The position numbers and the translations under genes were made by a program. Positions 8,666-15,908 of a stretch of 24,898 bases of DNA are shown here, in pieces. Under the pieces are notes generated by a model, which saw only the letters and a program-made list of their open reading frames with translations, was not told the DNA's origin and did not search any database. The stretch's first letter is position 1. Every line of letters begins with the position of its first letter. The DNA is from Bacteroidetes/Chlorobi group bacterium ChocPot_Mid (lineage in GTDB: Bacteria > Bacteroidota > Ignavibacteria > Kapaibacteriales > UBA2268): NCBI GenBank assembly GCA_003731675.1, contig RCNQ01000025.1, positions 1 to 24,898 of the forward strand, given 5' to 3'.

Positions 8666-9412
8666 TTAAGAATCCATAAGCATAGCAATAAATGCAGACA
8701 TTCTGCCGGATTTGTCTTTATCTCTTCTGAATGAATGATACTCAGGATTTACAATTGTACAAATATCAGATGCTTCAATGTTCTCTCTATTAACTCCCGA
8801 TTCAATCAGTTGGTTGAAAACTTGTTTCTGATTGTCAAATAAGAATTTATTCTTATTTATTTGAATTGTATTTTCCGGAAAATATTTTGCAACATCATAA
8901 CCAACTTCATAATTTCTACCTGATGCACAAGGAGAAAGATAAACAAGTAAATCCCATGGATTAGAGTTGTACTTATCTAATAGCAATTGAATTCCTTTGC
9001 CTGCGATGTTGTCTTTAGTACTTCTCCAACCAGAGTGAATTGCGGCAATTATTTCATTTATTGGGTCGTAGATTAAAATAGCGAGACAATCAGCAATGGA
9101 GACATTGAGTATTAAACCCTTTTCAGAAGTTATCATTCCATCTGTTTCAAGACCATTTGGAGTATTTTGAGTGACAATTTGTATATCTGTTTTGTGAACC
9201 TGTTTTTGAAATTTAAGATGTTTATATTCAACGCATAAAACTTCTGCAAGAAATTTTCTGTGAGTTTCAATTTCTTGAAGGGAAAAGGTGTCGGCATTTG
9301 AAATTGTAAATCCTTTGTCAGGGAAAAGATGAAGATTTCTTTTTGTTACGCCTGAAATAATTTTGTTTTTAGGGAATATTTCGGGTATTAATATTTCGAA
9401 GTTTTTAACCAT
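8666..9412 (-). CDS. pgeF: Polyphenol oxidase / purine nucleoside phosphorylase family protein (YfiH/PgeF, LACC1-like)
   Basis: This 248-residue protein has the DUF152 / multicopper-polyphenol-oxidase fold signature. The metal-site residues expected from the E. coli YfiH structure are H73 (QVHKTD), C109 (IADCLAILIYD) and H126 (IHSGWRST). TDGMIT (90-95) and FRRDKDKSGRM (228-238) are also family hallmarks. Members have been described as laccase-like, as purine nucleoside phosphorylase/adenosine deaminase enzymes, and (PgeF) as editing incorrectly amidated peptidoglycan precursors; the sequence does not decide among these. It is cytoplasmic, with no signal peptide. Its ATG overlaps the end of comEC by 8 bp, so the two genes are probably co-translated from a promoter upstream of comEC. 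Confidence 0.92.
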   Translation of the reverse strand: MVKNFEILIPEIFPKNKIISGVTKRNLHLFPDKGFTISNADTFSLQEIETHRKFLAEVLCVEYKHLKFQKQVHKTDIQIVTQNTPNGLETDGMITSEKGLILNVSIADCLAILIYDPINEIIAAIHSGWRSTKDNIAGKGIQLLLDKYNSNPWDLLVYLSPCASGRNYEVGYDVAKYFPENTIQINKNKFLFDNQKQVFNQLIESGVNRENIEASDICTIVNPEYHSFRRDKDKSGRMSAFIAMLMDS

Positions 9413-11288
9413 TATTTTCTGTAATAATTTTTGGTAAAGGTTCTTTAATTTTTAATAAGTCTTGAAGTAATTTTTGGAAATTATTATCAATTTCATAGAA
9501 TTTAAAGTTTTGAGAATATTTTAATTTATCAACAATGGATAATCCGGCATTACCTGAATAGTATATTGTAAAAGATGATTTTATATTTTTTAGATAATTC
9601 ATCATACCTATATCATAATGTGGTTTTTGAGCTGGTTTCCTGTCAATCAAAATAATTGATTTAGAATTATTAAAAGCAGGTAAAATCAAAGCTACATATT
9701 GCTCTCTGGGATAAATCTTTAATGTTTCATTTGATTGATTATTAAACACAGATAGAAGGATAATAATAGTCATTGAGGATAATATTAATCTGAAAATAAT
9801 TTGTTTGATATTAGATGAAAATGCCAGATAAATTATTGCTAAGGAAATCAAAATTGCAGGGAAAACAAGTGATTCACCTGTTAAATATGCTGAGGGTAAT
9901 TCAACCGCCCATTTATTGATTGATTGTGATAAATTAATTAAAAAATCTGCTGATAATGCATAAATACCCGCAACCGGGATATATATATAAGAGAAGATTA
10001 ATGCGATTATCGAAAAGCACATACCAAGTGTCATTAAGGGGATAACAATCAGATTAGCAATAGGTGATACAATTGAAAATACTTTAAAATAATATGCAAC
10101 TAATGGTGTTACGATTATTGAAGCTGATAATGTTATTGTAAAAGATGTAATAATAAAATTAATAAGAAAGTTATTTGATTTAATAAATAATTTAAATATA
10201 TTTTCAATTGGTTTCATTAACAGCACAATACCGATAATCGCAGAGACTGACATTTGAAATCCTGCTGAAAAAAACATCTCGGGATAAACAATCAAAATGA
10301 TTAAAATCGCAATAGCAACTATATTTAAAGCGTTTGTATGCCGTTGAAGTGTTTTTGAATATACGAATAAGACAGCCATTAATCCGGCTCTAAGTGCTGA
10401 TGGTTGTAATCCCGATAACAAAATAAAGACGCATAGCATTAAAGAAAAGACAAAGAATTTCAACCAGTTATTTTTAATAAATCCAAGAAGAAAGAATATG
10501 ATTGTTGCAATAATTCCAACGTGCAAGCCACTTACAGCTAAAATATGAGCTGTACCCGATAAAGAGAATAATTGTTTTGTTACATAAGGTATTTTTGTTT
10601 TATCTCCAGTAATTAATGCTGTTATTATGGGGGCAGAATTTTTTGAGAACAAGACATTTATTCTGTTCTGAATGTTCTGAACTAAATTATGAAGAATTAA
10701 CTTATATCCTTGAGCTGGAGAAATAATGGCAATATTTCTGACTGGAGATGATGCAATCCATTTAACATCCAGGGAAGCGGCATAATTATTTTCCGGGAAG
10801 TCAGTTGGTAATTGTGGCTTTCTTGGTGCTCTTGTATTTACATCAGCAAAGATATGCATACCTGGTTGGAAAGTTAAATTTTTCGATTTCAATCCATAAA
10901 TTGTTAACAGGATTTTTTGATTATGAAGGATAGGTAATGGCTGGGCATCAATAGTTCCATCAACAATAATTTTTGCCTGGTTATTTGAAATCTTAATAAT
11001 TTTTACAATTTCGCCTTGTACTAATGCAGGAAATTCTTGATAAATTTTCTCAGGAATTTTGGGGTTTATTTGGTTCAATTGGAAAATAAACCAGATGCCG
11101 AGGCAAAATGCTGTTGTATAATAAAAGATTACTCTAAATTTAGCAAAAAAAAGGCAAATTAATGATAAAATCAAGAAAGCAGTAAGGATATTATAATCAA
11201 ATTTGAGTAAATAGCCGAGAAAAGCTCCTAATGTGGCAATTAGCAGCAATCGGATACCGGGAAATAATATCAAATTTAATTTTACCAT
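9405..11288 (-). CDS. comEC: ComEC/Rec2 family DNA-uptake channel protein, lacking the beta-lactamase-like domain
   Basis: This 627-residue inner-membrane protein begins with three hydrophobic helices and a DUF4131-type OB-fold region (about 30-190). The Competence membrane domain follows, marked by SGTAHILAVSGLHVGI (244-259) and PSALRAGLM (297-305), with many further helices up to about 520. The family forms the channel that carries single-stranded DNA across the inner membrane during transformation. The C-terminal ~110 residues contain no HxHxDH metallo-beta-lactamase motif; in other ComEC proteins that domain is proposed to degrade the non-transported strand. Shorter ComEC proteins like this are common in Bacteroidota, so this is probably not damage. 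The gene overlaps pgeF by 8 bp. The start ATG has no clear ribosome-binding sequence, and no better start lies nearby. Confidence 0.92.
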   Translation of the reverse strand: MVKLNLILFPGIRLLLIATLGAFLGYLLKFDYNILTAFLILSLICLFFAKFRVIFYYTTAFCLGIWFIFQLNQINPKIPEKIYQEFPALVQGEIVKIIKISNNQAKIIVDGTIDAQPLPILHNQKILLTIYGLKSKNLTFQPGMHIFADVNTRAPRKPQLPTDFPENNYAASLDVKWIASSPVRNIAIISPAQGYKLILHNLVQNIQNRINVLFSKNSAPIITALITGDKTKIPYVTKQLFSLSGTAHILAVSGLHVGIIATIIFFLLGFIKNNWLKFFVFSLMLCVFILLSGLQPSALRAGLMAVLFVYSKTLQRHTNALNIVAIAILIILIVYPEMFFSAGFQMSVSAIIGIVLLMKPIENIFKLFIKSNNFLINFIITSFTITLSASIIVTPLVAYYFKVFSIVSPIANLIVIPLMTLGMCFSIIALIFSYIYIPVAGIYALSADFLINLSQSINKWAVELPSAYLTGESLVFPAILISLAIIYLAFSSNIKQIIFRLILSSMTIIILLSVFNNQSNETLKIYPREQYVALILPAFNNSKSIILIDRKPAQKPHYDIGMMNYLKNIKSSFTIYYSGNAGLSIVDKLKYSQNFKFYEIDNNFQKLLQDLLKIKEPLPKIITENNG

Positions 11289-11375
11289 ATAAGTAATAAT
11301 AAAAAAAATGCAATATAAAGGAAAAATGGAAGTTAAGAAAAATAAAATTGAATTTTATATGTAGCGGGAAATGAT

Positions 11376-11383
11376 TATTTTTG
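11376..11383 (+). promoter_or_regulatory. Candidate -7 element of the tRNA-Glu gene
   Basis: TATTTTTG, matching the TAnnTTTG -7 consensus, ends 13 nt before the 5' end of the tRNA. That is the right distance for a promoter making a short 5' leader. A TTG at 11348-11350 is 25 nt upstream, longer than the usual 19-21 nt spacer, so the -33 element is doubtful. Confidence 0.5.
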
Positions 11384-11396
11384 TAGTTCGACAAAA

Positions 11397-11468
11397 GGCA
11401 TATTCGTCTAACGGTTAGGACGCGGCCCTCTCAAGGCCGTAATACGGGTTCGATTCCCGTATATGCTA
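11397..11468 (+). tRNA. tRNA-Glu (anticodon CUC)
   Basis: The 72-nt sequence folds as a full cloverleaf. The acceptor stem GGCATAT pairs with ATATGCT (one G-U at the first pair). The D arm contains GTCTAACGGTTAGGAC. The anticodon stem CGGCC/GGCCG encloses the loop CTCTCAA, giving anticodon CTC at 11430-11432, which reads GAG (Glu). The T arm is ACGGG-TTCGATT-CCCGT. The discriminator base is A and the 3' CCA is not encoded (CT follows), so CCA must be added by nucleotidyltransferase. It is a single isolated tRNA between comEC and the DUF4252 gene, with a candidate promoter just upstream and a terminator about 40 nt downstream. Confidence 0.97.
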
Positions 11469-11510
11469 CTATTATAAAATAATAAATTTGAAGAGAGTAA
11501 TTAATATTAT

Positions 11511-11548
11511 AAGCCCCATTGCAATATAAGTTTGCATCGGGGCTTTTT
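11511..11548 (+). terminator. Intrinsic terminator after tRNA-Glu
   Basis: A long hairpin pairs AAGCCCC (11511-11517) with GGGGCTT (11539-11545), extended by TGCAA/TTGCA inside. It is followed on the plus strand by TTTTT (11544-11548). It ends the tRNA transcript. The same hairpin lies about 20 nt past the stop of the minus-strand DUF4252 gene and may also act in that direction, though the T-run there is broken. Confidence 0.88.
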
Positions 11549-11569
11549 AAATTTTATAGAAGGTCTGTC

Positions 11570-12097
11570 TTATTTAAAACCTTTGCCCAGTGTTTTTGAA
11601 AGTTTGGATAGGTTCTTTAAATCAATTAATCCTTCGACCCATATTATTGATAAATCATCTCCTTCTTTGGCTATCATTAAAAATTCTCTTGCTTTGGATT
11701 TTTCCTTTGAATTTTTGTAAAGCATTTTTACTTCTTTATTACCTTCTCTTAACTCAAGGAATTTTTCGAACTCATCTATTGGTAATGATTTTAAAGCATC
11801 ATTATAGATTACATTAATATCAACTGATTTCGATGTATTGTTTACACCAGATTTATTTTTTGTAGAAAGTACAATAACTGAATTAATATTTTTCAGCATT
11901 TCGAGAGCTTCTTGGTCTTGGATTTTATCTTTCATGCCTTCAATTAAGGCAGGAGTAGGTGTAAAATTTACATAAGTAAGTCCCTGATTGTTTGAGCATT
12001 TTTCGAAAAATTTCGAAATTCTGTCATCCTTCGCTAATAAAATATAGCTAAAAGCAAAGATTGATAATAGTGCGATTTTGATTATTCTTGTTTTCAT
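11570..12097 (-). CDS. DUF4252-like exported protein of an ECF sigma operon
   Basis: This 175-residue protein begins with a signal peptide (about 1-22, MKTRIIKIALLSIFAFSYILLA) that has no lipobox cysteine at the cleavage site, so the mature form is probably periplasmic rather than lipid-anchored. The mature part is a mixed alpha/beta domain resembling the DUF4252 family: LTYVNFTPTPALI near the start, an SVIVLST strand in the middle, and a C-terminal half reading EFLMIAKEGDDLSIIWVEGLIDLKNL. DUF4252 genes are known to lie beside ECF sigma/anti-sigma pairs in Bacteroidota; their function is not established. The start overlaps the anti-sigma stop as ATGA. Family assignment is by pattern and context, not by a search. 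Confidence 0.72.
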   Translation of the reverse strand: MKTRIIKIALLSIFAFSYILLAKDDRISKFFEKCSNNQGLTYVNFTPTPALIEGMKDKIQDQEALEMLKNINSVIVLSTKNKSGVNNTSKSVDINVIYNDALKSLPIDEFEKFLELREGNKEVKMLYKNSKEKSKAREFLMIAKEGDDLSIIWVEGLIDLKNLSKLSKTLGKGFK

Positions 12098-12636
12098 GAT
12101 TGTATCCCTAAAATATTATTAATAAAATTGTTGTAATCTTCAAATTTTGTAGCTTCTTGTGCTTTCTCAAATGAATCATTAATTATGGATAACTTACTGA
12201 CTTGTTCATTTGCTAAATTTATATAATCAGACATTAAGGTTAGTGCATCAAGAGTGTATTCGATTGTTATTTTGTCATTTGCAGTTAATGTTACTTTATT
12301 GTTCTTTCCGGGAATGTCGTTGTAATAAGTTATCATATAGTAAGCTAAGACAATAACTAAAATTGCGGCAATACTGGTTATCTGAATAAAATATTTCTTT
12401 TTTGGATTAATGCTTTTAATTTTGTTGTAATTGATTTTGTTGAAAAGCTTGTCTTCGAAATCAGAATTTAAAATTATTTGTTTTTCTGAATTATAGAAAT
12501 CAATCAGAGTTTTTTCAATTGGATTATTTTTATTATCGAGAGAATCCATCGAGAAAAACTCTTTGAGCATCTTTTCTTCTTCTTCAGAAGTTTCTCCATT
12601 ATAATACTTTTCAATTATATTATCAATATTTTTCAT
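12094..12636 (-). CDS. Single-pass membrane anti-sigma factor (putative)
   Basis: This 180-residue protein has an acidic helical N-terminal part starting with IIEKYYNGETSEEEEKMLKEFF, the usual opening of Bacteroidota anti-sigma proteins. One transmembrane segment follows (about 83-104, FIQITSIAAILVIVLAYYMIT), then a ~75-residue extracytoplasmic helical domain. No HxxxCxxC zinc motif is visible, so it is not a ZAS-type anti-sigma. By position, directly after the ECF sigma gene (14-bp overlap) and before the DUF4252 gene (4-bp overlap), its N-terminal domain should hold the sigma factor at the membrane until an envelope signal arrives. The role is inferred from architecture and operon order. 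Confidence 0.75.
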   Translation of the reverse strand: MKNIDNIIEKYYNGETSEEEEKMLKEFFSMDSLDNKNNPIEKTLIDFYNSEKQIILNSDFEDKLFNKINYNKIKSINPKKKYFIQITSIAAILVIVLAYYMITYYNDIPGKNNKVTLTANDKITIEYTLDALTLMSDYINLANEQVSKLSIINDSFEKAQEATKFEDYNNFINNILGIQS

Positions 12637-13138
12637 AATTAAATTTGTATTTGTTAACTAATATATTTCTTAGTTGATTTCTTGCTCTTGAAAGAGTGAC
12701 TCTGATTGTGCCAACAGATTTGTCTAAAATATTTGCTATTTCCTCGTATGAATATCCTTCAATATCCTTTAACTGTAAGATTAACTTTTGAATATCGGGT
12801 AATTTGGAGATAGCATTGTTTAGTACATTGTTTACTTCTGACTTTTCCAATTCAATTTCAGGATTGTCAGAGTGGTGTTCCAATATTTCTTCATTCATTT
12901 CCATTGGTATAATTTTTTTAGTTCTAATTAGGTCAATGCAATAATTTTTAGTGATAGTAACAACTAAAGCTTCCAAATTAGGATGTTTTTCAAGTTCATT
13001 CCTTTTGTCCCATAATTTTATCATAATCTCTTGTAATGCATCTTCTGATGTTTCGTAGTCATTCAAAAGTCTTTTTACAATTCTGAACAACTTGTCTTTA
13101 AGAGGCATTATCTTTATTTTAAATTCATCAACATCCAT
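12623..13138 (-). CDS. ECF-type RNA polymerase sigma factor
   Basis: This 171-residue protein has the two-domain sigma-70 ECF layout. Region 2 (about 12-77) contains DYETSEDALQEIMIKLWDKRNEL and FLxxIxxN-like VVTITKNYCIDLIR. Region 4 (about 104-158) contains LPDIQKLILQLKDIEGYSYEEIANIL and the helix-turn-helix SVGTIRVTLSRARNQLR. There is no region 3 and no C-terminal extension. It should direct RNA polymerase to a small regulon when released from the anti-sigma encoded next. A TGTAAC-N16-CGT match lies 25-49 nt upstream of the start and could be its own promoter. A TATTTTTG element overlaps it and could give basal transcription. Confidence 0.93.
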   Translation of the reverse strand: MDVDEFKIKIMPLKDKLFRIVKRLLNDYETSEDALQEIMIKLWDKRNELEKHPNLEALVVTITKNYCIDLIRTKKIIPMEMNEEILEHHSDNPEIELEKSEVNNVLNNAISKLPDIQKLILQLKDIEGYSYEEIANILDKSVGTIRVTLSRARNQLRNILVNKYKFNYEKY

Positions 13139-13162
13139 ATGTCATTGCTTTTTACTTTCAAA

Positions 13163-13187
13163 ACGAAAAATTTTACAAAACGTTACA
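13163..13187 (-). promoter_or_regulatory. Candidate autoregulatory ECF promoter
   Basis: On the minus strand TGTAAC (13187-13182) is separated by exactly 16 nt from CGT (13165-13163). This is the spacing and sequence class of ECF promoters, for example the TG(T/A)AAC / CGT elements of Bacillus SigX, SigW and SigM. Transcription would start about 17 nt before the sigma gene's ATG. A TATTTTTG -7 element (13193-13186) overlaps the -35 box, so primary and ECF sigma factors might share the region. Confidence 0.5.
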
Positions 13188-13260
13188 AAAATAATTTACA
13201 TTATTTTAATTAATTAAAGCTAAAAATTATCTTAAACGTCAATTTTATATAAAATTTTAG

Positions 13261-13276
13261 TAATTTTGTATTTTTG
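13261..13276 (+). promoter_or_regulatory. Candidate -7 elements of the metK-ahcY operon
   Basis: Two adjacent matches to TAnnTTTG, TAATTTTG (13261-13268) and TATTTTTG (13269-13276), lie 30-46 nt before the metK start. No TTG sits 19-21 nt upstream of either. I saw no SAM- or SAH-riboswitch-like structure in the short leader, which is too short to hold one. Confidence 0.42.
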
Positions 13277-13306
13277 TTTTAAACAGACTATTATAAAAGG
13301 ATATAT

Positions 13307-14518
13307 ATGTCAAAAGGTAAGATATCAGTAAATAAGAGGATAAGTAAAGCTAAAATTTCTACCGGGAAATTAGGAGCAAACAATCAAAACTATTTTTTTA
13401 CTTCTGAATCAGTTTCAGAAGGTCATCCTGATAAGATTTGTGACCAGGTTTCAGATGCAGTGCTTGATGCAATGTTGAAAGACGACCCTGAGAGCAGAGT
13501 TGCCGTTGAGTGTTTTGCAGCGACTGGGATGATACTCGTAGGAGGTGAAGTCAGAACAAACACATATTGCGAGTTAAGCGATATTGCAAGAGATGTTATA
13601 AGAAACATAGGTTATACTAAAGGAGAATATAGATTTGATGCTGATTCAATCAGTGTTTTAAATATTATCAACAGGCAGTCTGCGGATATCGCAAAAGGAG
13701 TTGATAAAGGAGGTGCCGGTGACCAGGGGATGATGTTTGGATATGCAATTAATGAAACTAAAGAGCTTATGCCTGCACCTATTATGTATGCTCACAGATT
13801 AGTTAAACGTTTGGCAGACATAAGAAAGAAGACACCAAACCTGATGCCATATCTTAGACCAGATGCAAAATCTCAGGTAACTTTTGAATATGATTCTACG
13901 GGGAAAATTATTCGTTGTGATGCTATTGTAATATCACAGCAACATGACCCCGGAATTTCACAGAAGAAAATCCGAGAGGATATTATTGAGAATGTTATAA
14001 AATATGTTTTTCCTGAGAACTATCTGGATAAGAACACAAAATATCATATTAATCCCACAGGAATATTTGTAATCGGTGGACCTCATGGTGATACAGGTTT
14101 GACAGGAAGAAAAATTATTGTTGATACTTATGGTGGAAGAGCACCTCATGGAGGAGGAGCATTTTCAGGTAAAGACCCGACAAAAGTGGATCGTTCAGGT
14201 GCTTATGCGGCAAGACATATTGCCAAGAATATAGTAGCATCTGGTCTGGCAAAGGAATGTACATTGCAAATATCTTATGCTATAGGAGTCAGAGAGCCAG
14301 TTTCAATATTTGTGAATACGCATCATACTTCTGAAATAGATGATAGTGAAATTGCTAATTTTATTAAGAAAAATATTGATTTGACACCCGGTGGGATTAT
14401 TAAAAGATTGGATTTAAAAAGACCTATTTATAGTAAAACAGCGGCATACGGTCATTATGGAAAACCTAATTTGCCTTGGGAACAGTTAAATCTTATTGAA
14501 TTATTTAAAAAGATATAA
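13307..14518 (+). CDS. metK: S-adenosylmethionine synthetase
   Basis: This 403-residue cytoplasmic enzyme makes SAM from methionine and ATP. All three signature regions are intact: SEGHPDK (37-43, H40 and D42 at the ATP/Mg site), GAGDQG (136-141), and GPHGDTGLTGRKI followed by HGGGAFSGKD (281-290), the phosphate-binding and K+/Mg2+ region. The protein has about 25 extra Lys/Ser-rich residues (MSKGKISVNKRISKAKIS...) before the conserved core that usually starts near residue 1-5. This start is still favoured because AAAGGA lies 5 nt before the ATG, and the next start-like codon in the core has no such signal. It is followed 21 nt later by ahcY, so the operon makes SAM and clears SAH. Confidence 0.97.
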   Translation: MSKGKISVNKRISKAKISTGKLGANNQNYFFTSESVSEGHPDKICDQVSDAVLDAMLKDDPESRVAVECFAATGMILVGGEVRTNTYCELSDIARDVIRNIGYTKGEYRFDADSISVLNIINRQSADIAKGVDKGGAGDQGMMFGYAINETKELMPAPIMYAHRLVKRLADIRKKTPNLMPYLRPDAKSQVTFEYDSTGKIIRCDAIVISQQHDPGISQKKIREDIIENVIKYVFPENYLDKNTKYHINPTGIFVIGGPHGDTGLTGRKIIVDTYGGRAPHGGGAFSGKDPTKVDRSGAYAARHIAKNIVASGLAKECTLQISYAIGVREPVSIFVNTHHTSEIDDSEIANFIKKNIDLTPGGIIKRLDLKRPIYSKTAAYGHYGKPNLPWEQLNLIELFKKI

Positions 14519-14539
14519 ATTTAAAAATTAGAGGAAAAA

Positions 14540-15853
14540 ATGAGTACAATACCAAATAAAAAGTCAGAAGGTCATTTTGATGAGAAACCCGGTGTTTATT
14601 GTGTCAGGGATATAACTTTGGCTGATAAAGGGAAGTTGTTGATAGACTGGGCTGAATCGAGAATGCCTGTTTTAATGTCATTAAGGGAAAAATATAGTAA
14701 AACTAAACCTTTTAAGGGATATAAAGTAGCAGGTTGTCTTCATGTTACAAAGGAAACTGCTGTATTAATAAAGACATTTATTGCGGCAGGTGCAGAAATC
14801 TCATGGTCGGGATGCAATCCTTTGTCAACGAATGATGCAGTTGCTGCTGCTTTAGCCGCCGACGATATTTCTATATATGCCTGGTATGATAATGGTCCTG
14901 ATTTTTACTGGTGCATCGAAAGGACAATTGATACACCACCACATCTGACATTGGATGATGGCTGTGATTTGATAAATACAGTTCACGAGAAGCACGAAAA
15001 ATTAGCAAAAGAATTCGTTGTTGGTGGTACAGAAGAAACAACAACTGGTATTCAAAGATTAAGAGCAAGGGCAAAAGCAGGAAAGCTTTATTATCCTGTT
15101 TATGCAGTCAATGATGCAGAAACAAAATGGGATTTTGACAATGTTTATGGTACAGGACAATCTACATTGGATGGTATTATGCGGGCAACTTCAATTCTTT
15201 TTGCAGGAAAGAATGTTGTAGTAGCAGGGCATGGTCATTGTGGCTCAGGAGTGGCAAAAAGAGCCAAAGGATTAGGAGCTAATACGATAATTACAGAAGT
15301 TAAAGCGACAGCTGCTATCAAAGCTTCATTAGAAGGACATGAGGTAATGACAATGGATGAAGCCGCCAAGGTTGGTGATGTTTTTATTACAGCAACTGGA
15401 GTTAAAGATATAATTCGAAAATGGCATTATGAGAAGATGAAAGATGGAGCAATCGTTTGCAATACTGGTCATTATGATGCAGAAATAAATATTCCTGAGT
15501 TGGAAGAAGTCTCAGTTTCGAAAAGAACAATAAGACAAGATTGTGAAGAATACAAATTAAAGAATGGAAACAGGATTTATTTGCTTGCTAAAGGTCGTTT
15601 GATTAATCTTGCAGCGGCTGAAGGTCATCCGTCTGAGGTTATGGATATGTCTTTTGCAAATCAATTTATGTCTCATTTAAAACTGGTAGAAGCACATAAA
15701 TCGGGGAAGAAATTACCAAATGAAGTAATTGATTTGCCGGTTGAACAAGATGAATATATTGCAGAAACAAAATTAAGGAGTATGGGTTTAAGTCTTGATG
15801 TTTTGACCGAAGAACAAAAGAAATATATCGAGGATTATAACGCCGGTACTTAA
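14540..15853 (+). CDS. ahcY: Adenosylhomocysteinase
   Basis: This 437-residue NAD-bound enzyme splits S-adenosylhomocysteine to adenosine and homocysteine, removing the product inhibitor of SAM-dependent methylation. Residues fitting the known active site are H68 (LHVT), D99 (STNDA), E126 (CIERT), K196 and D200-N201 (KWDFDNVYG) and H311 (NTGHYD). The Rossmann motif is GHGHCGSG (230-237). The protein lacks the ~40-residue insertion of eukaryotic-type enzymes and ends in YIEDYNAGT instead of the KPDHYRY tail, so it belongs to the shorter class seen in archaea and Thermotoga. In that class the Rossmann motif is more often GYGWCGRG; the H-H-S variant here is unusual but keeps the glycines. AGAGGA precedes the start. 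It is the second gene after metK. Confidence 0.96.
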   Translation: MSTIPNKKSEGHFDEKPGVYCVRDITLADKGKLLIDWAESRMPVLMSLREKYSKTKPFKGYKVAGCLHVTKETAVLIKTFIAAGAEISWSGCNPLSTNDAVAAALAADDISIYAWYDNGPDFYWCIERTIDTPPHLTLDDGCDLINTVHEKHEKLAKEFVVGGTEETTTGIQRLRARAKAGKLYYPVYAVNDAETKWDFDNVYGTGQSTLDGIMRATSILFAGKNVVVAGHGHCGSGVAKRAKGLGANTIITEVKATAAIKASLEGHEVMTMDEAAKVGDVFITATGVKDIIRKWHYEKMKDGAIVCNTGHYDAEINIPELEEVSVSKRTIRQDCEEYKLKNGNRIYLLAKGRLINLAAAEGHPSEVMDMSFANQFMSHLKLVEAHKSGKKLPNEVIDLPVEQDEYIAETKLRSMGLSLDVLTEEQKKYIEDYNAGT

Positions 15854-15873
15854 TATTTATAAAGTATTATATG

Positions 15874-15908
15874 AAAATCCGGATGTCATTAACATTCGGA
15901 TTTTTTTT
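15874..15908 (+). terminator. Intrinsic terminator of the metK-ahcY operon, possibly bidirectional
   Basis: The hairpin pairs AAAATCCGGATGT (15874-15886) with ACATTCGGATTTT (15892-15904), with one G-T pair, a 5-nt loop, and a run of eight T (15901-15908). On the minus strand it is followed by TTTT and lies at the 3' end of the histidine kinase gene, whose stop codon is within the T-run, so it may serve both converging transcripts. Confidence 0.9.

Noticed and set aside
11397..11550. tRNA-Glu as an integration site for a mobile element
   Set aside because: No integrase, no direct repeat of the tRNA 3' end and no foreign-looking genes follow; only a terminator and an ordinary ECF operon are seen.
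13241..13256. 16-bp perfect palindrome AATTTTATATAAAATT upstream of metK, possible operator
   Set aside because: It is made only of A and T in a very AT-rich gap; several such palindromes are expected by chance in 25 kb, and no regulator gene is linked to it.
13277..13306. SAM or SAH riboswitch before metK
   Set aside because: The leader after the candidate promoter is about 30 nt, too short, and no suitable pairing is present.
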